DNA of 17,102 bases from Halobacteriales archaeon SW_9_67_25 (GCA_003022745.1 PXSU01000117.1:1-17102), one strand, 5' to 3'. Shown: positions 6,974 through 13,619, counted from the first letter of the stretch. Notes: generated by a model from the sequence alone, not told the origin. Numbers and translations are program-made.

Positions 6974-8830
6974 GTGGCCGAAAGTCTCCTGCCAGCCGTC
7001 GCACTCATCCTCATCTCGGGACTGGTAGTCCAGATACTCGCCCAGCGTCTCAGAATCCCGAGTGTCGTCTTCTTCCTGGCCATCGGGGTCATCCTCGGGC
7101 CCCTGGGCGTCGGTCTCGTGACCTTGGAGACGTTCGGTGACGGACTCGAGACGATTGTCGGGTTGAGCGTCGCCATCATCGTCTTCGACGGGGCTTTCGC
7201 CCTCCAGTTCAGGCACATCCGGGAGGCCGAGACGACGTCGTTGCGACTCGTGACAGTCGGCGCGGTTCTCACGCTCGTCGGGACGGCGCTCGCGGTCAGG
7301 TTCCTCGAGGGCGCCGAGTGGGAACTCGCGTTGCTGGTCGGGGCGCTGCTGGTGGCGACGGGACCGACGGTCATCACGCCGATTCTCGAAGTGGTCCGGG
7401 TGCGGGAACACGTCGCCGCGGCCCTCGAAACCGAGGGTATTATAAACGACGTCACCGCAGCCATCGCGGCGGTCGTCATCTTCGAGACGCTGTTGCTCGA
7501 GGACGTCGGCGTTCCGGCAACTGTCGTCTCGTTCGTCCAGCGGTTCGGGGTCGGCGTCGGGGCAGGGTTGCTCGCGACGATACTCGTCTACTTCATCACA
7601 CAGTACGAACTGACGCCCGAGGAGGGGCCACAGGCCGCTCGCTTCCTCCTGTTGAGTGCTGCCATCGGCTCGTTCGTGTTCGCCGAGACCGTCGCTGCCG
7701 AGGCCGGCATCGCCGCGGCCGCCACCGCCGGCATCGCGCTCGGCAACCTCGACTTGCCACACCGCGAGACGATGGAGGAGTTCGCTCGCGACACCACGCT
7801 GATCGCCCTGGGGTTCGTGTTCATCTCGCTGGCCGCCCTGATCGACATCGACGCCGTCCTCGCGCTCGGCGTCGGCGGACTCCTCCTCGTGGCCGCGGTG
7901 GTACTGGTCATCCGGCCGCTGGTCGCGTTCGTCGCTACTGCCGGGGTCGAGCGCTTCACCATGTCGGAGCGACTCTTTCTCGCGGCGATGGGGCCCCGCG
8001 GCATCATCCCCGCGAGCGTCGCGACGCTGTTCGCGATCGAACTCGCGACCGCTGGGAGCGAGGAGGCCTCACAGATACTTCTGGGGTCTGTCTTCATCGT
8101 CATCTTCGCGACCGACGCCATCGAGGCCGGGTTCGCCCGGCAGATCGGCGATCTGCTCGGAGTTACACCAATGCGCACGATACTCGTCGGCGGGGGCCGG
8201 GTCAGCCTGGCTCTCGCCACACGGCTCGAAAAGAGAGGTGAGTTCGTCGTCATGATCGAGAACGACGAAGAACAGCTGGCAGAGGCACGGGAACAGGGTT
8301 TTACTGTCCACGAGGGCGACGGCACCGAGGCCGACGTTCTCCGGCAGGCGGGAGTCGGGGAGGCCGAAACCGTCGTGGCGGCCACCGACAACGACGACAT
8401 CAACCTGCTGGTATGTCAGATAGTCAATACGAAATTCGATGTCGACCAGGTGTTCAGCCGCGTCAACGAACCCGGGAACATCGACGCCTTCGAGTCGCTC
8501 TCGGTGACCGCCATCGACGACCCGTTCGCGACGGCAGTCGCCATCGACAACGAGATCGAGCGGCCGGAACTCGCCCACTGGATGTACGACATCGGCGACA
8601 GCCACGACATCCAGGAGATAGAGGTCACCGCCGAGAACCTCGCGAACAAGACCGTCCGGGGTCTCAACAACGAGATTCCGGGTGGATGCCTCGTCGCAGA
8701 GGTCGGCCAGGGAGAGGACGCCCACGTCCCCGAACCGGACGACGTCCTCGAGTACGGCGACCACGTCACCTTTCTCGGCGAGAGAGCGGCTGTCGACACG
8801 GCCGTCAAGCGGTTCCACCCACACGACTGA
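6974..8830 (+). CDS. CPA-type cation/proton antiporter with TrkA-N and TrkA-C domains
   Basis: This membrane exchanger of the monovalent cation:proton antiporter class is 618 residues long. About 12-13 hydrophobic helices cover residues 5-390. They include the FDGAFALQ (71-78), ATGPTVITPIL (128-138), TEGIINDV (153-160, with the Asn-Asp pair typical of the transport site) and MGPRGIIPASVA (339-350) motifs of NhaP/CPA1-like exchangers. A TrkA-N (RCK) nucleotide-binding domain starts at about 400 with ILVGGGRVSLALA, and a TrkA-C domain occupies about 545-615 (IQEIEVTAENLANKTVRGL). In the Rossmann turn GxGxxG the last Gly is Ser411. The start is GTG at 6974; no ATG lies nearby and a TATA box is 26-34 bases upstream. 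The stop is followed by a small membrane gene after one base. Na+ versus K+ specificity cannot be told. Confidence 0.9.
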   Translation: MAESLLPAVALILISGLVVQILAQRLRIPSVVFFLAIGVILGPLGVGLVTLETFGDGLETIVGLSVAIIVFDGAFALQFRHIREAETTSLRLVTVGAVLTLVGTALAVRFLEGAEWELALLVGALLVATGPTVITPILEVVRVREHVAAALETEGIINDVTAAIAAVVIFETLLLEDVGVPATVVSFVQRFGVGVGAGLLATILVYFITQYELTPEEGPQAARFLLLSAAIGSFVFAETVAAEAGIAAAATAGIALGNLDLPHRETMEEFARDTTLIALGFVFISLAALIDIDAVLALGVGGLLLVAAVVLVIRPLVAFVATAGVERFTMSERLFLAAMGPRGIIPASVATLFAIELATAGSEEASQILLGSVFIVIFATDAIEAGFARQIGDLLGVTPMRTILVGGGRVSLALATRLEKRGEFVVMIENDEEQLAEAREQGFTVHEGDGTEADVLRQAGVGEAETVVAATDNDDINLLVCQIVNTKFDVDQVFSRVNEPGNIDAFESLSVTAIDDPFATAVAIDNEIERPELAHWMYDIGDSHDIQEIEVTAENLANKTVRGLNNEIPGGCLVAEVGQGEDAHVPEPDDVLEYGDHVTFLGERAAVDTAVKRFHPHD

Positions 8831-8831
8831 G

Positions 8832-9029
8832 ATGGAGCGATACATCCTGTGGTTCGCCGGGCTGGGCGGCTTCTACAGAATCGTCCTGACGCTCGCCCTC
8901 CTCGTGGGCATCGCCTCCGTCGCGGCGAGCGCAGCGAGCGACAGCGGTCTCCTGCTCGTGGTCGGCCTCATGTGGCTCGTGGGCGGCTCGGCTTTCGTCT
9001 ACCTCGCCGACCGCCGCGAACGGGACTGA
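8832..9029 (+). CDS. Small two-helix membrane protein downstream of the antiporter
   Basis: The 65-residue protein begins MERYILWFAGLGGFYRIVLT. It has two hydrophobic segments (about 15-35 and 39-58) and a charged tail DRRERD. The ATG follows the antiporter TGA by a single base, so the two are almost certainly cotranscribed and translationally coupled. No named family is recognised. Its size and position would suit an accessory or small regulatory subunit of the antiporter, but that is inference from spacing only. Its stop codon overlaps the first base of an inverted-repeat unit. Confidence 0.75.
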   Translation: MERYILWFAGLGGFYRIVLTLALLVGIASVAASAASDSGLLLVVGLMWLVGGSAFVYLADRRERD

Positions 9030-9138
9030 TAGGGTCGTACGTAACCGTTTTCGGCAGCGTACCAGATGTCGGAGGCTACGGGAGCCAAAGCGAGACGGTT
9101 CTGATGACCCGGCGGCAAAGAATTACGCACGACCCTAT
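9029..9138. repeat. Inverted-repeat unit, candidate MITE flanked by TA
   Basis: ATAGGGTCGTACGTAA (9029-9044) and TTACGCACGACCCTAT (9123-9138) are inverted copies with one mismatch in 16. The 78 bases between hold no open frame of note. If the element is GGGTCG...CGACCC, it is flanked by TA on both sides, the target duplication of IS630/Tc1-type elements. Because the arms are symmetrical this flank is also what a plain palindrome would give. A long-stem terminator for the antiporter operon is the alternative. Confidence 0.45.
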
Positions 9139-9168
9139 GAGAGGACGCGCCGTCCCGCCGTGACCAAT

Positions 9169-9177
9169 GTTTATGAT
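9169..9177 (+). promoter_or_regulatory. TATA box of the OLD-family gene
   Basis: GTTTATGAT lies 24-32 bases before the ATG at 9201, the usual position for a leaderless haloarchaeal transcript. The gene therefore has its own promoter just outside the inverted-repeat unit. Confidence 0.5.
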
Positions 9178-9200
9178 GATTACCGCACAATGGTGAGCTG

Positions 9201-11147
9201 ATGAATCTCCACGAACTGCGCGTGCAGAACTACAGGTGCATCGAGGACTCCGGCTGGGTGTCGATGGAGAATCCGACCTGTCTCATCGGGAAAAACGAGT
9301 CGGGCAAGACTGCCTTCATGCGGGCCCTCGAGAAGTTCAACCCCTCCTACCTGGAAGGGGAGTACACTCCCTACGAGGACTACCCCCGCGGGGATTGGCC
9401 GGAGTACAGCGACACCCACGAGGAGGACCCCGACACCGTCGCGAGCGCCCGGTTCGGCCTGGAGTCGGACGAACGCCAGGAGGTAGAGTCGGCCTACCGG
9501 GAGGACCTGCTCGCCGGAGCGCAGGTAACTGTCCACAAGGACTACAGCAACGAACTGACCTGGGAACTCGAGTTCGACGAGTCTGCGCTGATAGAGTACC
9601 TGCTGGCGGAGTACGACCTCTCGGAGACCCACGAGTCGCGGCTGCGCGACGCCGCTGCCCTGTCGGACCTCCCCGACTACGGACCCGACGCCTCCGACGG
9701 GACGTACGCCGAACTCGAGTCGCGCCTCGGCGGCGAGCCGGCCGCCGTGCTGGCCGACGAGGTCGGGAACGACGTACTCGCCGGCCACCTCCCCGAGTTC
9801 CGGCACATCGGGGAGTACTCCACGATGGAGGGGACAATCGCAGTCGAGGACCTGATCGAGCGGCGCGAGGAGGAGACACTCGACCCCGGCGACCGCGTGT
9901 TCCTCTCGCTGCTGGCGGTGGCGGGCCTGGAACTCGACGACTTCGTCGACACGGACGACTGGCGACAGCGGCTGACAGAACTCGAGGCGGCCTCGGCGTC
10001 GGTCAGCGAGAAGGCGATGGGGTACTGGGAGCAGAGCGGCGACATCCGGATCCGGATCCAGGACGCGACGGCCGGAGACGGGGACGAGAACATTCTCGAC
10101 GTCCGTGTCGAGAACCGCGCGCGCGACGTGACCGTCGAGTTCGAGCAACGCTCCCACGGGTTCCGGCAGTTCTTCTCGACGTTCTGCCAGCTCTCCGAAC
10201 TCGTCGGGCGCGAGGACGACGCGGTGGTGATGCTCGACGAACCCGGCCTCAACCTCCACGCCAGGGCGAAACAGGAGTTTCTCGCGTTTCTGAAGACCGA
10301 ACTCGCGGCGGAGCAGCCGGTCGTCTACACGACCCACTCGCCGTTCATGATCGACCCGGAGGACCTGGGCCGGACCTACATGGTCCGGGCCAGCCCGGTC
10401 GGGGAGACGAACGTCTTCGACGACGTCTCGCTGGCCGACAACTACACCCGGTTCCCGCTGCGGAACGTGTTCGAACTCGACCTGATGGACACGCTGCTGG
10501 TTCGACCGCAGACGCTACTGGTCGAGAACAAGGCCGACCACGTCTATCTCTACGTCCTCTCGAAGTCCATGCGCGACCTCGGGGAGACCGGTCTCGACGA
10601 ACGGTGGACCGTCCTCCCCGTGAAGGACGCGGGGAACATCCGGCGGTTCGTCAAGCTGTTCGGCGAGGACAGTCTCGACGTCGCCACCCTGCTCAACAGA
10701 CAGTCCCCCGACGAGGTCGACGTCCCGACGTTGACCGTCCCGGAGTACGCCGACACCGGCAGCGGGAGCACCGTCGAGGACGTTCTCTCGGTGTCGTTCT
10801 ATCTCGGAGTCGTCAACCGGGCCTACGCGACCGAGATCGGCCGGACCGACGGCGTCCCCGACCGGATCACCGTCGAGGACCTCGACGGGCCGGACGGACC
10901 CGGCGAACCGATTGTCGAACGGCTACGGTCGTACTTCGAGTCTACCGGCGTCAACGACGGCGACTTCGACCGCGGCGAGGTGGCGCTCGTCTTCCAGCAG
11001 AACCGCGAGGAACTCGCCGACGACCTGGACGGGCCGACACGGCGCAACTTCACCCGGCTGTTCACCGACCTCAACAACACGCTCGAGTCCTTCGAGGGCG
11101 TCGAGTCCAGAAGCAGATCGCTGTTCGACACGCTCGGACTCGGGTGA
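9201..11147 (+). CDS. OLD-family ATPase (ABC-type AAA) with degenerate TOPRIM-like C-terminus
   Basis: The 648-residue protein has an ABC/RecF-like ATPase half: FRAME-like LHELRVQNYRCIEDSG at the start, Walker A GKNESGKT (30-37), a signature-like SHGFRQFFSTFCQLSE (318-333), Walker B AVVMLDEPG (341-349), D-loop LNLHARAKQ and H-switch YTTHSPF (376-382). The C-terminal half resembles the TOPRIM domain of OLD nucleases: TLLVENKAD (438-446, Glu442), then VLPVKDAGNIRRFVKLFGED, and later TVEDVLS. Where the family has an Asp cluster (such as LLDDD or LVDGD), this protein has VATLLNRQS (494-502). Two-metal nuclease activity is thus doubtful. Relatives act in DNA repair or phage defence. No UvrD helicase (GajB-like) or HNH (PtuB-like) partner is adjacent, so it would be a stand-alone, class 1-like OLD protein. 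The gene ends 18 bases before a convergent gene. Confidence 0.85.
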   Translation: MNLHELRVQNYRCIEDSGWVSMENPTCLIGKNESGKTAFMRALEKFNPSYLEGEYTPYEDYPRGDWPEYSDTHEEDPDTVASARFGLESDERQEVESAYREDLLAGAQVTVHKDYSNELTWELEFDESALIEYLLAEYDLSETHESRLRDAAALSDLPDYGPDASDGTYAELESRLGGEPAAVLADEVGNDVLAGHLPEFRHIGEYSTMEGTIAVEDLIERREEETLDPGDRVFLSLLAVAGLELDDFVDTDDWRQRLTELEAASASVSEKAMGYWEQSGDIRIRIQDATAGDGDENILDVRVENRARDVTVEFEQRSHGFRQFFSTFCQLSELVGREDDAVVMLDEPGLNLHARAKQEFLAFLKTELAAEQPVVYTTHSPFMIDPEDLGRTYMVRASPVGETNVFDDVSLADNYTRFPLRNVFELDLMDTLLVRPQTLLVENKADHVYLYVLSKSMRDLGETGLDERWTVLPVKDAGNIRRFVKLFGEDSLDVATLLNRQSPDEVDVPTLTVPEYADTGSGSTVEDVLSVSFYLGVVNRAYATEIGRTDGVPDRITVEDLDGPDGPGEPIVERLRSYFESTGVNDGDFDRGEVALVFQQNREELADDLDGPTRRNFTRLFTDLNNTLESFEGVESRSRSLFDTLGLG

Positions 11148-11151
11148 CTGG

Positions 11152-11179
11152 CCGGGACCGGCCCGCTACCGGGACCGGC
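11152..11179. repeat. Short direct repeat at a convergent gene junction
   Basis: CCGGGACCGGC occurs twice, at 11152-11162 and 11169-11179, 17 bases apart. The pair spans the gap after the OLD gene and the stop codon of the convergent 136-residue gene. Each copy is partly self-complementary (CCGG...CCGG), so it may help termination. Slippage-type duplication in GC-rich DNA is equally likely. Confidence 0.35.
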
Positions 11180-11576
11180 GGGTTTCGGGACGCTCCAGCT
11201 GCGAGGTGTCGAACTCGACGTCCTGGCCCTCTGCCTCGTCCACGACGCCGTCGAAGACGTGGACCTCGTCGACCTGGAAGAAGCGAGAGCTGAACGCCTG
11301 GTCCCCGATGACATCGATGTAGCCCCGCCCCAGCGGCAGGATGAGTACACCGTCGTCTGTCTTGCCGTAGACCAGCTCCGCGAACTCGACGTTCTCGTCT
11401 CTGACCCCTATGACGACGTCTCCCGGGAAGATCTCGGGTTCCCCCATGTTCGCCGGGGTGAACGAGCCGGCGTCCGCGATGCCCGGCATGTCCGGCAGGT
11501 TCTCGACCGGCAGGTCCTCTGGTTCGGCGTCCGAGTGGATCAGTACGTATCGACGACCGTCTCTGATTTGCTCCAT
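11166..11576 (-). CDS. Unrecognised acidic soluble protein, 136 residues
   Basis: No family is recognised. The protein is acidic, has no transmembrane segment or signal peptide and starts MEQIRDGRRYVLIHSDAEPE. The body alternates short predicted strands (DVVIGVRDE, FAELVYGKTDDGVLILPLGR, YIDVIGDQAF, VDEVHVFDGVV) and looks like a small beta-rich domain. The C-terminus is polar (ERPETRRSR). A strong TATA box (TAATTATAAG, 11603-11612) lies 27-36 bases before the ATG, so it is an independent short-leader transcript. It converges on the OLD-family gene with an 18-base gap. Acidic haloarchaeal composition and a good promoter argue that it is real. Nothing ties it functionally to its neighbours. Confidence 0.75.
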   Translation of the reverse strand: MEQIRDGRRYVLIHSDAEPEDLPVENLPDMPGIADAGSFTPANMGEPEIFPGDVVIGVRDENVEFAELVYGKTDDGVLILPLGRGYIDVIGDQAFSSRFFQVDEVHVFDGVVDEAEGQDVEFDTSQLERPETRRSR

Positions 11577-11602
11577 ACAGCCCCTATCAGGAGGTCGTGT
11601 AA

Positions 11603-11612
11603 CTTATAATTA
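11603..11612 (-). promoter_or_regulatory. TATA box of the 136-residue protein gene
   Basis: The minus strand reads TAATTATAAG 27-36 bases before the ATG at 11576, a strong match at the normal spacing. Confidence 0.6.
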
Positions 11613-11673
11613 CCCTATCCGCAGTGACAGATCGGGCAGGCCACACCGGCCCGACACCGGGAGCGGGGGCTGT

Positions 11674-12162
11674 TCACCTGGCCTGGGAGGCGGGACAGAT
11701 ATCGAGTTTCGTCCGCGTCACGGCTGCGTCCGGGGAGACGCTGTCGACCCAGAGGCGGAACGGCTCCGGCCTGTCGCGTTCGACCACGACGCGGTTCCCG
11801 TCCGAGTCCTGCTGGAGGGGTATCGCCGTTCCGTCGGGGCCGCGCGCCGACGCGTTGAGCAGTTCCCCCTGCATCCCGATTTCGACGCGGACGCCGCCGT
11901 CGGTCGAGGTCCCGTTGAACGACTCGATCTCGGTCCCGTCGACCAGAGTCACCTCGGGTTCGTATCCCGCCTCGTGGGCGACCTCCGGATCGCCGTCGAA
12001 CGTCTCGCAGTCGTACTCGCCCAGCACGTCCACGCCCGGGTCGCCGTCCACCGTCCCCCCCGTCAGAACCACGAACAGTCCCCCGAAGCCGAAGATGGTC
12101 GCCAGGAGCGCGACGACCGCCATGAGACCGAGGAGGGCCTTGTACGGCGTGAGTTCGACCAT
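11674..12162 (-). CDS. Membrane-anchored exported-domain protein, 162 residues
   Basis: The protein begins MVELTPYKALLGLMAVVALL and has one long hydrophobic stretch (about 8-35) that acts as an uncleaved signal anchor. An acidic extracytoplasmic domain follows. It carries two cysteines, one in EYDCETF and one near the end in LDICPAS, that could form a disulfide, and short strand-like blocks (VRVEIGMQGELL, RVVVERDRPEPFRLWVDSV). No named family is recognised. I chose the ATG at 12162-12160 because a TATA box (GTTTTATAT, 12184-12192) lies 22-30 bases upstream and the hydrophobic helix begins just after it. The same frame stays open far upstream through hop, but that part is antisense-like arginine-rich shadow. 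It is separated from the 69-residue gene by 35 bases. Confidence 0.75.
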   Translation of the reverse strand: MVELTPYKALLGLMAVVALLATIFGFGGLFVVLTGGTVDGDPGVDVLGEYDCETFDGDPEVAHEAGYEPEVTLVDGTEIESFNGTSTDGGVRVEIGMQGELLNASARGPDGTAIPLQQDSDGNRVVVERDRPEPFRLWVDSVSPDAAVTRTKLDICPASQAR

Positions 12163-12183
12163 AGTCTTTGCTACGACCGTCGC

Positions 12184-12192
12184 ATATAAAAC
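12184..12192 (-). promoter_or_regulatory. TATA box of the 162-residue membrane protein gene
   Basis: The minus strand reads GTTTTATAT 22-30 bases before the ATG, consistent with a leaderless transcript and with the start chosen. Confidence 0.55.
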
Positions 12193-12197
12193 CTGTC

Positions 12198-12407
12198 TCA
12201 CTCGGTGCGGGTTTCGCTGTCGTCGAGTCTGCGGGCGGCCTGGTATGTCGGGTGTGTCGCCAGCACCACCGCCACGAGGCCGAACAGCCCGAAGGCGAGG
12301 TTCGAGGCTCCGTACCCGGTGCCCGCGACGAGCGGGACCACGAGGTTCAGTCCGGCCAGAACCATACCAGCGAGGAGCCCGCGGTCTGTCGTCCGGATGT
12401 CGAACAT
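12198..12407 (-). CDS. Small two-helix membrane protein, 69 residues
   Basis: The sequence begins MFDIRTTDRGLLAGMVLAGL. It shows two hydrophobic helices (about 10-29 and 35-51) and a charged cytoplasmic tail (AARRLDDSETRTE). No family is recognised. It lies between hop and the 162-residue membrane protein gene on the same strand. A T-rich TATA-like stretch (CCTTTTTTAT, 12470-12480) is about 63-73 bases upstream, so either the leader is long or this T tract is part of the hop terminator. A role linked to halorhodopsin is only suggested by position. Confidence 0.65.
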   Translation of the reverse strand: MFDIRTTDRGLLAGMVLAGLNLVVPLVAGTGYGASNLAFGLFGLVAVVLATHPTYQAARRLDDSETRTE

Positions 12408-12528
12408 CTGTGATTGGACCCCACCGGAATCGGTCCCGGTCGGGGTTTCGCGAAGGTATGGACCGTGTGGATAAAAAAGGTGACCGTGCTGTGTCAGTCC
12501 GCCACGCGGATCTCCGGGTCGTGACGCG

Positions 12529-12538
12529 AAAAAAGAAA
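12529..12538 (-). terminator. T-rich terminator downstream of hop
   Basis: On the minus strand, 38-47 bases after the hop stop codon, the RNA would read U3-C-U6 (GATTTCTTTTTTCGCG). Archaeal transcription stops at such U tracts. A second run of six T residues follows at 12473-12478 and could act as a backup. Confidence 0.5.
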
Positions 12539-12575
12539 TCGCCGCGGTCGGAGTGCGCCTGGTGTGGCGCGGGTT

Positions 12576-13436
12576 TCAGTCGTCTGCCGGGATGGCCTCG
12601 GACGTCGCGCCGTACTCTGCTCCCCCGGAGACCCTGTCGGTGTTGTTGACGACGTAGTTGATCACCAGGAAGGAGAAGAAGTACTTTGCGACGAGGTCGA
12701 AGGCGCTGTAGCCCCAGGAGGTGATTCCGGAACTCGCGATGACGCCGGTTCCCTCGTTCCCCAGTGCCCACCAGACGGTGTAGCCGAACCAGAGGACGAC
12801 CGTCAGCAGCTTCAGCGTGCTGAAGATGTCCGACGTGCCGGCGGCCTTCGCGTCCTCGGGCCACTGGACGAGCAGGATGTACACCACGACCAGGAAGAAC
12901 GCGCAACTGATCGCGTACCAGAACCACCGCATCATGTGCGAGGACGTGGTGAGCGCGGCTGCCAGTCCCGTGATCATGATGCCCACGTCGAAGATGATGG
13001 CCGTGAATATCTTCGTCAGGTTCGACCCCGCGATGAGGCCGAGCGACAGCAGGATGAACGGCGTCGAGAACGCCCACGTCAGGTACCGTCCCCACAGACT
13101 GACCGTCCCCTCGACGGTTTGACCGCTGTGGGAGAGGGTCGTCGTGGCACCCTCGAGCGCGTGTCCGTTCGGCATCTCGAGGATGCCGATGGTCAGTCCC
13201 GACGCGAGGCCGGAGTAACTGACGATCGATACGGCCGACACGAACATCGCCGACACGATTATCAGCTGCCCCCGCGGGTCCTCCACGTTCCGTCCGAGGA
13301 ACGCGAAGAACAGCAACGTCAGCCCCGCCACGCCGATGTTCACCCAGATCGAACTCCCGATGACTGGGTCGTTCAGGACGTGTCTGAACAGGTCTGTTTG
13401 TGACACTTGCATTACCGCGTCGAATGCCTGTGACAT
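12576..13436 (-). CDS. hop: Halorhodopsin (light-driven inward chloride pump), pharaonis-type, with unusual pocket residues
   Basis: This seven-helix retinal protein is 286 residues long. It matches the Natronomonas pharaonis pump along its length: LNDPVIGSS, GLASGLTIGILEMPNGH, SLWGRYLTWAFSTP, GLAAALTTSSHMMRWFWYAI, LLVQWPEDAKAAGTSDIF, and an AIPADD tail. Lys251 in DLVAK is the Schiff-base lysine, with Asp247 as the Asp212 equivalent. Helix C has Arg117, Thr120 and Ser124 at the Arg82, Asp85 and Thr89 positions of bacteriorhodopsin, the chloride-pump signature. Three sites are odd: Ser131 at the Asp96 position (Ala in known halorhodopsins), Thr220 in WFGYTVWW where helix F normally has Pro186, and Ile153 at the Met118 position. 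The promoter has a TATA box and a UASbop-like repeat; a U-rich terminator follows. Family call is very secure; anion pumping is inferred from the signature. Confidence 0.95.
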   Translation of the reverse strand: MSQAFDAVMQVSQTDLFRHVLNDPVIGSSIWVNIGVAGLTLLFFAFLGRNVEDPRGQLIIVSAMFVSAVSIVSYSGLASGLTIGILEMPNGHALEGATTTLSHSGQTVEGTVSLWGRYLTWAFSTPFILLSLGLIAGSNLTKIFTAIIFDVGIMITGLAAALTTSSHMMRWFWYAISCAFFLVVVYILLVQWPEDAKAAGTSDIFSTLKLLTVVLWFGYTVWWALGNEGTGVIASSGITSWGYSAFDLVAKYFFSFLVINYVVNNTDRVSGGAEYGATSEAIPADD

Positions 13437-13461
13437 GATCCGCCCGGCTCTACACCCGGCA

Positions 13462-13472
13462 CCTTAAAATAG
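13462..13472 (-). promoter_or_regulatory. TATA box of hop
   Basis: The minus strand reads CTATTTTAAGG 26-36 bases before the hop ATG, giving a very short leader. It is immediately preceded by the inverted repeat described next. Confidence 0.6.
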
Positions 13473-13476
13473 GGAC

Positions 13477-13494
13477 TACCCAAACCATTGGGTA
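13477..13494 (-). promoter_or_regulatory. UASbop-like inverted repeat upstream of hop
   Basis: The minus strand reads TACCCAATGGTTTGGGTA: perfect seven-base arms around a four-base centre. It ends five bases upstream of the TATA element. The outer bases fit the Halobacterium bop-regulon activator site as I remember it (ACCcnA....TTnGG), the site for the oxygen/light regulator Bat. The four central bases differ. Position relative to TATA also matches bop. It suggests induction of hop by a Bat-type activator. Confidence 0.55.
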
Positions 13495-13568
13495 TGACCG
13501 CCGGTCGCGGGTTCGTGAATCGTCAGACTCCCCCGGGTTGAGGGGACAATCGTTCTGTCACGGGCGGG

Positions 13569-13585
13569 ACGCTCTCAGAGAGCGT
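13569..13585 (-). terminator. Hairpin downstream of the four-helix membrane protein gene
   Basis: ACGCTCT (13569-13575) and AGAGCGT (13579-13585) form a perfect seven-pair stem with a three-base loop, about 35 bases past the stop codon on the minus strand. No U tract follows, so termination is only suggested. The rest of 13495-13619 shows nothing else recognisable. Confidence 0.3.
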
Positions 13586-13619
13586 TCGGACGGCCGAACC
13601 GGCCAGTACCGTCGGCGCG

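Noticed and set aside
9236..11293. A 685-residue open frame in another phase across the OLD gene
   Set aside because: It is extremely Arg-rich and repetitive, typical of the shifted frame of a GC-rich haloarchaeal gene. The overlapping frame has all the ATPase motifs.
9201..11576. OLD ATPase plus convergent 136-residue gene as a two-gene defence system
   Set aside because: The genes face each other with separate promoters, and the small protein has no helicase, HNH or toxin motif, so nothing supports a joint system.
12163..13095. N-terminal extension of the 162-residue membrane protein through the hop gene
   Set aside because: The extension overlaps hop on the same strand in another frame and is His/Arg-rich. 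A TATA box and a proper hydrophobic start support the ATG at 12162.
13505..13535. GGGTTCGTGAATC resembling a tRNA T-loop
   Set aside because: No matching acceptor stem, D-arm or anticodon arm could be found around it.
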